Positions 51,492 to 60,826 of a stretch of DNA of 64,000 nt are shown one piece after another. Each line of letters begins with the position of its first letter. The first letter of the stretch is position 1. Below the pieces are notes generated by a model, which worked only from the letters and a program-made list of their open reading frames with translations, did not search any database and had not been told where the DNA came from. A program made the position numbers and the translations under genes. The DNA lies in assembly GCA_964495935.1 (NCBI GenBank), contig CAZBXQ010000005.1, forward strand, positions 1 to 64,000, written 5' to 3'. The stretch comes from JAJYSO01 sp964495935 (GTDB lineage: Bacteria; Bacteroidota; Bacteroidia; Flavobacteriales; Flavobacteriaceae).

Positions 51492-52784
51492 ATGGTTTTA
51501 ATCTATATACAGAAGCAGACCCCGCGAATGACTTATGCATTTAAACAAATGATAGGTCGTATCTTGGGGTTGAAGGTCAACCTCACTTCCAAGATTGAGG
51601 AATTTATTGCTTTTAAAGGAGCAAAATTTTCCTATGGTGAAAAGCGAATGGGGAATGAGGTCTTTGTAAAGGCCTATGGATTATTACAGGAGCAGGGAAT
51701 TGAAAGGAAAACGATAGAAGTGAAATATTGGGGAGAAATTCCCGTATTTTTCTATGTAGGACAAGAAAGTGATGTCCCTTTTGATATTTTTTCGGCAGCC
51801 TTTTATTTACTCTCGCGATATGAAGAATATCTACCATATAATCGGGATCAGTATGGACGCTATCCGGCTGAGGAGAGCTTGGCCTATAGCAATAAATTTC
51901 TGCGAATGCCGGTTATAGACTTGTGGGCATATCGGTTTCAGGCCATCTTGAAGCGCGAGTTTCCTCTGCAGGAATTCCCCGAGCGAAAATTTCAAGCTAA
52001 AAACATTATGACAGTGGCCGAGGTCTTTAAATATAAAGAGAAAGGATTGGTCAGAAATATCGGTGGGGGGCTGCGAGATCTCTTGCGATTTCGGTTTAAA
52101 ACCGTTTTCAACCGGATAAAAACCCAGTTGTCCCTGAATCGCGATCCCTACGATGTATATGAAGAGATCTTACGGTTTAGCCGGCAAAATGGATTTTCTT
52201 GGGAGTTCATGTTTCAGTTGAGTGATTATTCCTCCCATTGTAATAACATCGGGCACAACAATCTCAAGTATCACAGCATGATCAAATCTATGGGTGATTA
52301 TGGTCCGATAGGCTTATTGTTGGGATATGATGCCATTTATGACAAAGGAATATTGCGGAAGGAAAAGAAGCGTTGGGAGGAAATCGTCAATCGGGATCTC
52401 GAAGTGGCATTGAGTCCCATGTATGGCATCAATCTGCCAGAATTGTATAACAATTATGACGACTTGGAGATTGCCCATGATTATTCTATGGGGTATCCCG
52501 ATAAGGTAGGGTTTCGGGCGGGTACCTGTACTCCGTTTTTGTACTACGATTTAAGTCTGGAGCGCATTTCGCCGTTATTGATTCACCCGATAGCCTTCAA
52601 TAGCATTACCTTTGCGCGAGGTTCTTTCTTTGAAATACGAACGGTTTTGGATCGCTTGCGTAAACAGGTGAAAGCGGTAAATGGTGAACTGCTGATGATT
52701 TATAGAAACTCCGATTTCAAGGAGGGGGCAAGCCGGGAAAAGTTTTTTCAAATATTGGAACGAATGAATAATGAGGAAGATTAA
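51492..52784 (+). CDS. polysaccharide-deacetylase-like protein (DUF7033 type)
   Basis: A 430-aa protein with no signal peptide. FDIFSAAFYLLSRYEEYLPY and the later LLLGYDAIYDKGIL with FRAGTCTPFLYYDLSLERIS (shown in parts) resemble the Bacteroidota group of deacetylase-like proteins with a leading DUF7033. The classic metal His residues are not obvious, so activity is uncertain. It overlaps the next gene by 14 bp, so the two are translationally coupled. Confidence 0.7.
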   Translation: MVLIYIQKQTPRMTYAFKQMIGRILGLKVNLTSKIEEFIAFKGAKFSYGEKRMGNEVFVKAYGLLQEQGIERKTIEVKYWGEIPVFFYVGQESDVPFDIFSAAFYLLSRYEEYLPYNRDQYGRYPAEESLAYSNKFLRMPVIDLWAYRFQAILKREFPLQEFPERKFQAKNIMTVAEVFKYKEKGLVRNIGGGLRDLLRFRFKTVFNRIKTQLSLNRDPYDVYEEILRFSRQNGFSWEFMFQLSDYSSHCNNIGHNNLKYHSMIKSMGDYGPIGLLLGYDAIYDKGILRKEKKRWEEIVNRDLEVALSPMYGINLPELYNNYDDLEIAHDYSMGYPDKVGFRAGTCTPFLYYDLSLERISPLLIHPIAFNSITFARGSFFEIRTVLDRLRKQVKAVNGELLMIYRNSDFKEGASREKFFQILERMNNEED

Positions 52785-53454
52785 AGCCCTTTTTTTTGAC
52801 TTGGACGGAACCTTGTGGGATTTTCGGAAGAATAGTGAGGAGGTTCTTATTGATATTTTGGAACGGCATGATGTTCCCATAGCTTATGATGAGTTTTTGC
52901 ACGTTTATGCCCCTATTAATCAGAAATTGTGGCGACGCTATCGCTTTCGAGAAATAAATCCTCGCGAGCTTAATTATGAGCGTTTTCATCAGACTTTTAA
53001 GGCCTTAAAACTTAATCGCAGCAAAACGTGGATAGGAGAGTTTAGGGATTCCTATATTGCGGGGTTGGGGGATCCTGCAAAATTGTATCCCCACACCCGG
53101 GAGACCTTAGAATACCTGAGAGAGCGGTATTCGCTGCACGTTATTACCGATGGTTTTTCCGAATTGCAAAAAAATAAATTGAAACGAACTGGAATTTTTT
53201 CGTACTTTGATACCCTGACATTTTCAGATGAGGCCGGAGCGACCAAACCGAGTCCGCTGATTTTTAAAACGGCTTTGTCACGGGCGGAGGTGGCTCCCGA
53301 ACAAAGTTTGATGATCGGTGATCACCCCGAATTTGATGTCCAAGGTGCCCGGAAATCAGGATTGCAGGCTATTCATTTTGTGCCCGATGCCGATATTGCT
53401 TCAGAAGAAAATGGAAGAATATCATCAATTTTTGAACTAACAAAAATCTTATAA
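52771..53454 (+). CDS. HAD phosphatase of the YjjG (noncanonical nucleotidase) type
   Basis: A 227-aa HAD hydrolase. Motif I is FFDLDGTLWDF, motif II VITDGFSELQ, motif III KPSPLIFKTAL and motif IV MIGDHPEFDVQGA. The pattern is closest to YjjG, which removes phosphate from noncanonical pyrimidine nucleotides; other small substrates are possible. Confidence 0.88.
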   Translation: MRKIKALFFDLDGTLWDFRKNSEEVLIDILERHDVPIAYDEFLHVYAPINQKLWRRYRFREINPRELNYERFHQTFKALKLNRSKTWIGEFRDSYIAGLGDPAKLYPHTRETLEYLRERYSLHVITDGFSELQKNKLKRTGIFSYFDTLTFSDEAGATKPSPLIFKTALSRAEVAPEQSLMIGDHPEFDVQGARKSGLQAIHFVPDADIASEENGRISSIFELTKIL

Positions 53455-54273
53455 ATGAGGAAAACAGCTCTTTTTTTAGGTGTATTTATCTTTTTTTGTA
53501 CAAGTCTGCAACTTCAGGCTCAAAATGATATTGAAAAGTTAAACGATTACAAATATGTTATTATTCCCCTGCAATTTGGTTTTCAGGATGAGGATAATCA
53601 GTATATGGTGAATTCAAAACTAAAATATTTGTTGAATCAATATGGTTTTGACACCTATATGGATGTTGAGGACGGCCCTCTGGATTTGGAGATGAACAGC
53701 TGTCTTGCCCTACATGCCGAATTAAAAAGCGATGCAGAAGGTTTTTTGGCCATGCAAACGAAGTTGCGTTTGCTCTTAAAAGATTGCCGGAATCGTGTGG
53801 TCTTTGAGAGTGAGGAAGGGACCAGTCGCGAAAAAGAATTTAAGAAGGGATATCTGGATGCTTTAGATGATCTTTTTGACCGTACTTTTAGTGGATTTGA
53901 ATACCATTATAACAATCATGTAAAGAATGAGGATACAGCCTTGGCCGAGAATCAGGAAACAACAGAAACAGTGGCCAAACCAAAGAAAGATAGCGATGTG
54001 AATGGATTGTCGGCTACCAAGGATCGTATCTATTTGTTGAATGGAACAACGTATGGGATCCACAAAATTCAAGCGGGATATCTTTTGCTGAATGAACATA
54101 CCGGAGAACGCAAGGCACTTCTGCATGAAACTGATGAACATACGATTCTGTATAACTCCACTACAGTCAACGGGACCGCTTCTGTTAAAGAAGGGGGGAG
54201 GATTATAAAAGTTGAATATTTTGACAAAGAAAAGGGCGGTGTAGAAAGCTTTGTGCTGAAGGAAAAGGAATAA
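53455..54273 (+). CDS. hypothetical secreted protein
   Basis: A 272-aa protein with a signal peptide (ALFLGVFIFFCTSLQLQAQ). The rest is acidic, with a conserved-looking middle GTSREKEFKKGYLDALDDLF and a beta-rich C-terminus. It begins directly after the YjjG-type stop codon, so the two are cotranscribed. The family is not recognised. Confidence 0.75.
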   Translation: MRKTALFLGVFIFFCTSLQLQAQNDIEKLNDYKYVIIPLQFGFQDEDNQYMVNSKLKYLLNQYGFDTYMDVEDGPLDLEMNSCLALHAELKSDAEGFLAMQTKLRLLLKDCRNRVVFESEEGTSREKEFKKGYLDALDDLFDRTFSGFEYHYNNHVKNEDTALAENQETTETVAKPKKDSDVNGLSATKDRIYLLNGTTYGIHKIQAGYLLLNEHTGERKALLHETDEHTILYNSTTVNGTASVKEGGRIIKVEYFDKEKGGVESFVLKEKE

Positions 54274-54448
54274 CAGCTATTTCTATTTTAAAAAATTTAT
54301 CCGGGAGTGGGGTAGGAGGATTAAAAAAACACCGGAGACCGTGATGATCGGGGTAGCGCGGGCGGATTCTGAGCTTCGTTTTTAGTCACGAACCGCTATT
54401 GGCTAAGAGAAGCTGTGAATCATCCGGTTCATCGATAGCGTTGATCGG

Positions 54449-55726
54449 TCAATAATCGTATTTTCCTTTCCAACGGGTCTTTAGAAATTGTTGAAGTCGT
54501 TCTTCCCGTTTATTCTTTCCCGGTTTAAACAGGGTGGTGGATTTTAGTTCGTCCGGCAGGAATTCAATATCGACAAAGTTGTTTTTGTAGTTATGAGCAT
54601 ATTTATAATCCTCCCCATATCCCAAATCTTTCATGAGCTTGGTGGGCGCATTGCGGATATGCAGGGGGACCGATAAATCACCGGTTTTCTTTACCAGACG
54701 CTGAGCCTCATTGATGGCTTCGTATGCCGAATTACTTTTGGGGGAGGTTGCCAGATAAATTGTACATTGACTCAGAATAATCCGGGATTCCGGGAAGCCG
54801 ATGGTGTTTACCGCTTGAAAAGTGTTATTGGCCATCACCAGAGCGGTAGGATTAGCCAGGCCGATATCTTCGCTGGCCAAGATAAGCAGTCGGCGCGCAA
54901 TAAACTTGACATCTTCTCCGCCTTCAATCATGCGCGCCAGCCAATATATCGCTGCATTGGGATCACTTCCCCGAATAGATTTTATAAAAGCCGAAATAAT
55001 ATCGTAGTGTTGGTCGCCGGTTTTGTCGTAACGAACCGTGTTTTGTTGTACTTTCTGCGTTACCATATCATCGGTAATCACTACTTTATCGGTGTTTTCA
55101 GAAGTAACAAGGAGTTCAAAAATATTGAGGAGCTTTCGAGCATCCCCACCGCTCAGGCGAAGCAAGGCGTTAGTTTCGCGAAGCTCAATTTCTTTTTTCG
55201 CCAGGACTTGATCTTCTCGAATGGCCTTTTCCAGCAGTTCTAATAAGTCCTTTTTGCTAAAGGGCTCAAGAGTGTACACTTGGCAGCGGGAAAGCAGGGC
55301 GGGAATCACTTCAAAACTTGGGTTCTCGGTAGTGGCACCAATCAAGGTAATCCACCCTTTTTCGACGGCTCCCAATAGGGAATCTTGCTGAGATTTGCTG
55401 AAACGATGAATTTCGTCAATGAATAAAATGGGGTTCTTTGTGGTAAAAAGCCCGTCCTGCTGTTGAGCTTTTTGAATTACATTTCGAACATCTTTAACCC
55501 CACTGCTAATTGCACTTACCGTAAAAAAAGGCCGTCCGGTCTCATGAGCGATGATATGGGCGAGAGTAGTTTTTCCGACACCCGGCGGCCCCCAGAAAAT
55601 AAGAGAAGGAACTACATCGTTTTTTAACTGCATACGCAAGGGCCCGTTTTGGCCCAACAGGTGTTTCTGGCTTAAACAACCCTCCAATGTATTCGGTCGT
55701 AATCGTTCTGCAAGCGGTTTATTCAT
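54449..55726 (-). CDS. rarA: replication-associated recombination protein A (RarA/MgsA)
   Basis: An AAA+ ATPase of 425 aa acting at stalled forks. PLAERLRPNTLEGCLSQKHL opens it, followed by the Walker A FWGPPGVGKTTLAH, Walker B ILFIDEIHRF, GATTENPSFEVIPALLSRC and the C-terminal helical part ASEDIGLANPTALV. It is convergent with the secreted-protein gene. Confidence 0.95.
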   Translation of the reverse strand: MNKPLAERLRPNTLEGCLSQKHLLGQNGPLRMQLKNDVVPSLIFWGPPGVGKTTLAHIIAHETGRPFFTVSAISSGVKDVRNVIQKAQQQDGLFTTKNPILFIDEIHRFSKSQQDSLLGAVEKGWITLIGATTENPSFEVIPALLSRCQVYTLEPFSKKDLLELLEKAIREDQVLAKKEIELRETNALLRLSGGDARKLLNIFELLVTSENTDKVVITDDMVTQKVQQNTVRYDKTGDQHYDIISAFIKSIRGSDPNAAIYWLARMIEGGEDVKFIARRLLILASEDIGLANPTALVMANNTFQAVNTIGFPESRIILSQCTIYLATSPKSNSAYEAINEAQRLVKKTGDLSVPLHIRNAPTKLMKDLGYGEDYKYAHNYKNNFVDIEFLPDELKSTTLFKPGKNKREERLQQFLKTRWKGKYDY

Positions 55727-56018
55727 AGTATTGCAAAAATAGAATTTGGTATGGACATACCTTCTTTTTTGGGATAAACTTTAAGTTAAAGACACTTTTT
55801 TTACGGCTGATGGAACCGTAATATTGTTTATGGGGTAACGACCTAATTACAGAGCTTCTGTTCGGTGGATTGGAGTCGCAGCAAGCGAAATTTGTTAATA
55901 GATCTGAGGGCTTTTCCCGTGCAGAGCCATCTTTTTGGCATCAACTATTTCGTTAAGGAGTGTCCAAAATTAAAAAGTGAGGAATTTGGTTTTCCAAAAA
56001 ATAGGTTATTTTGCGGCC

Positions 56019-57044
56019 ATGGAGGTTGCCGTAGTTATTTTAAATTGGAATGGACAAAAACTTCTTGAGCAGTTTTTGCCTTCGGTGGTTCGGTATTCTG
56101 AGGAAGCAACGGTATATGTAGCCGATAACGCTTCCACCGACCATTCTGTGGATTTTATAAAAAGACATTTTCCGGCTGTTCAAATTATTCGAAATAGGGC
56201 TAATTATGGATTTGCAGAAGGCTATAACCGAGCCCTTTCCGGATTGAATGAGGAGCTTTATATATTGCTCAATAGTGATGTTGAAGTGACGAAAGGTTGG
56301 CTTTGCCCGATAATCGATCATTTTAAAACCCATCCCGATACGGCTGTTGCCCAACCGAAGTTGCTGGATTATAAGCGTAAAACGTATTTTGAATATGCCG
56401 GTGCCGCCGGAGGCTTTGTTGATAAGTACGGCTACCCTTTTTGTCGTGGGAGGATTTTTGATACGATTGAGGAAGATATCAAGCAATATGAGGAAGAAAC
56501 CCCCATTTTTTGGGCCAGCGGTGCCTGCTTTGTGATACGGAGTTCGGTATATCATCGATTAGCGGGTATGGATTCGGCTTATTTTGCGCACCAGGAGGAG
56601 ATTGATTTATGCTGGCGTGCTTTTAACCTGGGCTATCGGGTTTATTATATCCCGCAAAGCAGGGTTTATCATTTGGGGGGAGCAACTTTGGACAAATCGA
56701 GCCCCCGAAAAACCTATTTAAATTTTAGAAATTCACTCTTTAATCTCATCAAAAATATACCGAGCAGAAGAGTCTATGGCATACTTTTTGTGCGTCTTTG
56801 CTTGGACGGTTTGGCCGGTTTTAAATTTTTTATTGAAGGAAAGCCGAAGCATAGCGGGGCCATTATTCGTGCGCATTTTGATTTTTATAGACAATTTCGC
56901 TCGATGAGACGTAAAGGTCAGCATCAATCCAAGCGAGTGAATTATGCTAAATTACGTAGTATTGCATGGCAATACTACGTAAAAAAGCGAAAAAAATTTG
57001 GAAATTTGATCCTATTAAAGGGAAATAATAATTACAAAATTTAA
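56019..57044 (+). CDS. family 2 glycosyltransferase
   Basis: A 341-aa GT-A enzyme. MEVAVVILNWNGQKLLEQFL begins the Rossmann-like nucleotide-sugar fold, VADNASTDHSVDFI follows, and LLNSDVEVTKGWL gives the DxD-like site. FWASGACFVIRSSVYHRLAG and HQEEIDLCWRAFNLGYRV are typical of rhamnosyltransferase-like members. A frame reaches 55977, but the start at 56019 fits the fold. Its target is unknown. Confidence 0.9.
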   Translation: MEVAVVILNWNGQKLLEQFLPSVVRYSEEATVYVADNASTDHSVDFIKRHFPAVQIIRNRANYGFAEGYNRALSGLNEELYILLNSDVEVTKGWLCPIIDHFKTHPDTAVAQPKLLDYKRKTYFEYAGAAGGFVDKYGYPFCRGRIFDTIEEDIKQYEEETPIFWASGACFVIRSSVYHRLAGMDSAYFAHQEEIDLCWRAFNLGYRVYYIPQSRVYHLGGATLDKSSPRKTYLNFRNSLFNLIKNIPSRRVYGILFVRLCLDGLAGFKFFIEGKPKHSGAIIRAHFDFYRQFRSMRRKGQHQSKRVNYAKLRSIAWQYYVKKRKKFGNLILLKGNNNYKI

Positions 57045-57124
57045 AAGAATAAATAGGTCCTATAAAAATAAGTTCAATATATTTGCATTATAATCCTATA
57101 AACACTTTATACTTTTAATTTATT

Positions 57125-58048
57125 ATGAAAAAGTTTGCACTTTTGTCGGTTGCTATAGTCTTTATATTTACGTCTTGTGTTCCGACCAAGAAATTCAACG
57201 CTCTTCAGCAGAAAAAAGATCAGCTTGAGAATCAAGTTTATAAATTGAATGCGAAGTTAGATGAATGTAAAGGGAATCAAGATCGCGCCAATTCTGAGAT
57301 TACCAGCTTGGAAAAGCAGATCAAAACCTTAGAGAATACCAATTCGGCCTTGCTCAATACGCAGGGAGATTTTGCAACTATTTCTAAAAAAGCAGCAGAG
57401 AATCTCGAGCGTTCTTTGGAAAGCATTAGAGAAAAGGACAAACAATTGCGATCGCTGCGAGATGCGGTTAATAAAAAAGATTCTGTAACCTTGGCTTTAG
57501 TGACCAGTTTAAAAGGAGCACTGGGGAATTTACAGGATGAAGACATTCAGGTCAACGTTGAGAAAGGTGTAGTCTTCGTGTCCATTTCAGATAAATTATT
57601 GTTTGGAAGCGGAAGTTATCAAGTGACGCAACGAGCCCGAGAAGTATTGGGTAAAGTGGCTAAAGTAGTAAATGACAAACCTGATATTGAATTTATGGTA
57701 GAAGGGCATACCGATACCGATCCCGTAAAGAAGGGAATTCCAAATATGAAGGATAATTGGGATTTAAGTACACTGCGTGCTAATGCGGTAGTTCGAATCC
57801 TGCAAAATGATTACCATGTTGATCCTGCACGGATGACCTCTGCCGGGCGTAGTGAATACGTGCCGGTTGCTTCTAACGCAACAGCCGAAGGAAAGGCCAA
57901 GAACCGAAGAACCCGTATTGTGGTCTTGCCAAAACTGGACAGATTCTACGACCTGATTGAAAAAGGGATGAAGAAAGCGGAGCAAAACGGAGCCTTCGAA
58001 GAAACCGAAATGCCCGATATCAATAAGAAAGATGAAGGAATCGACTAA
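57125..58048 (+). CDS. OmpA-family lipoprotein
   Basis: A 307-aa envelope protein. The lipoprotein signal is KKFALLSVAIVFIFTSCVP, with Cys at about position 18. A coiled coil runs to about residue 125 (QLENQVYKLNAKLDECKGN). The C-terminal OmpA domain binds peptidoglycan through VEGHTDTDPVKKG and DLSTLRANAVVRIL, with GRSEYVPVASNATAEGKAKN and the Arg pair in RRTRIVVLP. It probably anchors the outer membrane to the wall. A terminator follows. Confidence 0.92.
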   Translation: MKKFALLSVAIVFIFTSCVPTKKFNALQQKKDQLENQVYKLNAKLDECKGNQDRANSEITSLEKQIKTLENTNSALLNTQGDFATISKKAAENLERSLESIREKDKQLRSLRDAVNKKDSVTLALVTSLKGALGNLQDEDIQVNVEKGVVFVSISDKLLFGSGSYQVTQRAREVLGKVAKVVNDKPDIEFMVEGHTDTDPVKKGIPNMKDNWDLSTLRANAVVRILQNDYHVDPARMTSAGRSEYVPVASNATAEGKAKNRRTRIVVLPKLDRFYDLIEKGMKKAEQNGAFEETEMPDINKKDEGID

Positions 58049-58117
58049 AAGAAAAAACAGAAGTTAATAATAGAAAATGAGTATTGGATAGCTACCTGTC
58101 CAATAGGGATTAAAATA

Positions 58118-58149
58118 AATCCCGCTTTATGATCCAGTAAGGCGGGATT
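58118..58149 (+). terminator. terminator after the OmpA-family gene
   Basis: AATCCCGCTTTA and TAAGGCGGGATT form a 12-bp stem (one G-U), followed by ATTTGTTATTT. It lies 22 bp before the glyS start. Confidence 0.8.
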
Positions 58150-58171
58150 ATTTGTTATTTAGAATTGTACG

Positions 58172-59710
58172 ATGGCAAACACAGATACTACATTTAAAAC
58201 GGTTATTTCACATGCTAAGGAATACGGTTATGTATTCGCCTCCAGCGAGATTTATGATGGCCTCGGGGCGGTTTATGATTATGGCCCTCATGGAGTAGAA
58301 CTCAAAAGGAATATAAAAACCTATTGGTGGAAGAGTATGACGCAACTCCATCAGAATATTGTCGGGCTGGATGCTGCTATATTAATGCATCCGAAAACCT
58401 GGAAGGCATCCGGGCACATCGATGCTTTTAATGATCCACTCATTGATAACAAGGATTCTAAAAAGCGATACCGAGCCGATGTTTTAGTTGAAGAGTATGC
58501 CGAAAAAAGACGACAGAAAGCCGACAAAGAAATTAGAAAAGCCAAAAAACGATATGGAGAGGCCTTTGATGAAGTCGAGTTTGTAACCACCAATAAACGG
58601 GTTCTCCGGTATAACAAAGAAGCTGATGAGGCGATTGCGAGGTTGACCCGGGCATTGGAGGCCGATGATTTGAAGGCTGTAAAAGAATTAATTTTAGATT
58701 TAAAGATTACGTGCCCCGTGAGCGGATCGGCAAATTGGACCGATGTAAAGCAGTTTAACCTCATGTTTAAAACCCAGCTTGGGGCCGATTCGGAAACCGC
58801 TATGGATCTTTATTTGAGGCCGGAAACCGCACAGGGTATCTTTGTCAACTTTGCTCATGTTCAAAATACTTCTCGGATGAAAATTCCTTTTGGAATTGCA
58901 CAGATAGGAAAGGCTTTCCGAAATGAAATCGTGGCGAGGCAGTTCATTTTTAGACAGCGGGAATTTGAACAGATGGAGATGCAGTTCTTTGTCAAACCGG
59001 GTGATGAGTTGGAATGGTTTGAATATTGGAAAAATCAGCGGGAGGCATGGCATAAATCGCTTGGGTTTGATACCGGGGATTACCGTTTTCATCCACATGA
59101 TAAATTAGCCCATTATGCCAATGCGGCAACCGATATCGAATTTAATTTCCCCTTTGGATTTAAGGAATTGGAAGGAATCCATTCGCGAACGGATTTTGAC
59201 CTGGCAGCCCATGAAAAATTATCGGGTAAAAAACTTCGATTTTTTGATCCCGAAACACAAAAAAGCTATGTGCCGTATGTAATTGAGACCTCGGTAGGAC
59301 TGGATCGGCTCTTTTTGGCGGTTTTCTCAAAGGCTTTGGAAGAAGAAGATTTGGGAGATGGGAAAACACGAATCGTACTGCGCTTGCCGGCAATTCTGGC
59401 ACCGACAAAAGTGGCTGTTTTTCCACTTGTCAAGCGGGATGGTCTGCCGGAAATTGCCCGAGAGATCGTCGATGATTTGAAATGGGATTACAAAGTTCTG
59501 TTTGATGATAAGGATGCGGTCGGAAGGCGATATCGAAGGCAGGATGCAGCGGGAACGCCATTTTGTATTACGGTAGATTACGAGACTAAAGAAGACCAAA
59601 GTGTAACCATTCGCTATCGCGATTCTATGGAACAAAAACGAATTCCTATTACGGCCTTAAAGAAATTACTGCATAAAGAACTTGATTTTAGAAGCTGGGC
59701 TCAAAAATGA
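58172..59710 (+). CDS. glyS: glycyl-tRNA synthetase
   Basis: A class II synthetase of 512 aa, the single-chain eukaryote/archaea-like form. Motifs include SSEIYDGLGAVYDYGPHGVELK, cut as EIYDGLGAVYDYGPHG, ETAQGIFVNFAH, the class II motif 2 FRNEIVARQFIFRQREFEQME in part, and the motif 3 ETSVGLDRLFLA. The anticodon-binding domain follows from about residue 400. Its 3' end overlaps anmK by 23 bp, tail to tail. Confidence 0.96.
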   Translation: MANTDTTFKTVISHAKEYGYVFASSEIYDGLGAVYDYGPHGVELKRNIKTYWWKSMTQLHQNIVGLDAAILMHPKTWKASGHIDAFNDPLIDNKDSKKRYRADVLVEEYAEKRRQKADKEIRKAKKRYGEAFDEVEFVTTNKRVLRYNKEADEAIARLTRALEADDLKAVKELILDLKITCPVSGSANWTDVKQFNLMFKTQLGADSETAMDLYLRPETAQGIFVNFAHVQNTSRMKIPFGIAQIGKAFRNEIVARQFIFRQREFEQMEMQFFVKPGDELEWFEYWKNQREAWHKSLGFDTGDYRFHPHDKLAHYANAATDIEFNFPFGFKELEGIHSRTDFDLAAHEKLSGKKLRFFDPETQKSYVPYVIETSVGLDRLFLAVFSKALEEEDLGDGKTRIVLRLPAILAPTKVAVFPLVKRDGLPEIAREIVDDLKWDYKVLFDDKDAVGRRYRRQDAAGTPFCITVDYETKEDQSVTIRYRDSMEQKRIPITALKKLLHKELDFRSWAQK

Positions 59711-60761
59711 CTCCCGCGCTATGATCTTTTGGGGCTCCGGTAACCTCACCTAAGATATTATTTTCATTTCGAAGACGAAGCACGCCAAGAAGCCCGAATA
59801 TCAGAGCTTCTTTGTAGTTAATAAGCTCCTCATCGGGAATGACTACTTGACATGATGTTTGTTTCCGTATGGATTCAATCAGAAAATCATTATAGGCCCC
59901 ACCGCCGGTAATCAGGATTTTGGCAGAGGATTGCGAGGGGGCAGCATGAGCCAATTGCTGGGCGATGTGCTGTGTATAAGTGGCTAATATTCTATTTGGG
60001 GAAAGATGGAAATGGTCAATCAGAGGAAATACTTCTCCTTTTACCCATTCAATTCCCAAAGATTTTGGAGGGGACAACCGATAAAAAGGCAACTCATTGA
60101 GTTTTTTTAATAAAGGAGGGTGAGACTTTTCTTCTCGGGCTATTTTTCCCTTGTTGTCGTAGGCTTGTCCTAAACGCATGGCATAATGGTTTAAAACGGT
60201 ATTTACGGCACAAATGTCATACGCTTTTCGGGTTCCTTTTTCGGCCCTTGAGATGTTGGCAAATCCGCCTAAGTTTAGACAGGCTTCATACTTTGAAAAA
60301 AGCAATTGATCGCCCATCGGAACCAAAGGCGCGCCTTGCCCGCCCATTGATACATCGGCAGTTCGAAAATCACATACTACTTTTTGGTGGGTGTAATTGG
60401 CAATTTTGGGGAGATTACCGATTTGTAGCGTGTATTTCTTTTCCGGCTGATGAAAAACGGTGTGGCCATGGGAGCAAATTGCATTCAGGATTGTAATTCC
60501 ACAGTCATCGATAAACGTATTGATTGTACTCGCGAGATACTCCGTATATCTGGAATCGAGTTGATGGACTTCCTCTTGAGCAAGTTGATCGGCTTCTTCC
60601 AACCTTTTTTTCCATTGCGGAGAGTAGGGCAAGGTGGCACAGTTAAGAAAAGTATAATGCCATTCTCCTTGTCGAAGTGTGAATCGTATATGGGCGAGAT
60701 CAATGCCGTCTTTGGAAGTCCCCGACATCACTCCGATTACGGTGTAGGTTTTGGAATTCAT
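59688..60761 (-). CDS. anmK: anhydro-N-acetylmuramic acid kinase
   Basis: AnmK phosphorylates and hydrates anhydro-MurNAc in cell-wall recycling. The phosphate motif is GVMSGTSKDGIDLAHI, followed by SHGHTVFHQPEKKYTLQIG (shown in part), the Asp in VVCDFRTADVSMGGQGAPLV, and ITGGGAYNDFLIE. The length of 357 aa is normal. It is convergent with and overlaps glyS. Confidence 0.95.
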   Translation of the reverse strand: MNSKTYTVIGVMSGTSKDGIDLAHIRFTLRQGEWHYTFLNCATLPYSPQWKKRLEEADQLAQEEVHQLDSRYTEYLASTINTFIDDCGITILNAICSHGHTVFHQPEKKYTLQIGNLPKIANYTHQKVVCDFRTADVSMGGQGAPLVPMGDQLLFSKYEACLNLGGFANISRAEKGTRKAYDICAVNTVLNHYAMRLGQAYDNKGKIAREEKSHPPLLKKLNELPFYRLSPPKSLGIEWVKGEVFPLIDHFHLSPNRILATYTQHIAQQLAHAAPSQSSAKILITGGGAYNDFLIESIRKQTSCQVVIPDEELINYKEALIFGLLGVLRLRNENNILGEVTGAPKDHSAGVIFEPSF

Positions 60762-60826
60762 GGTTGAAAAAGATTTGGCTTAGTTGGAATTGCTTTATAT
60801 TTGTTAGAAAAGACAAAGTTAGACAT

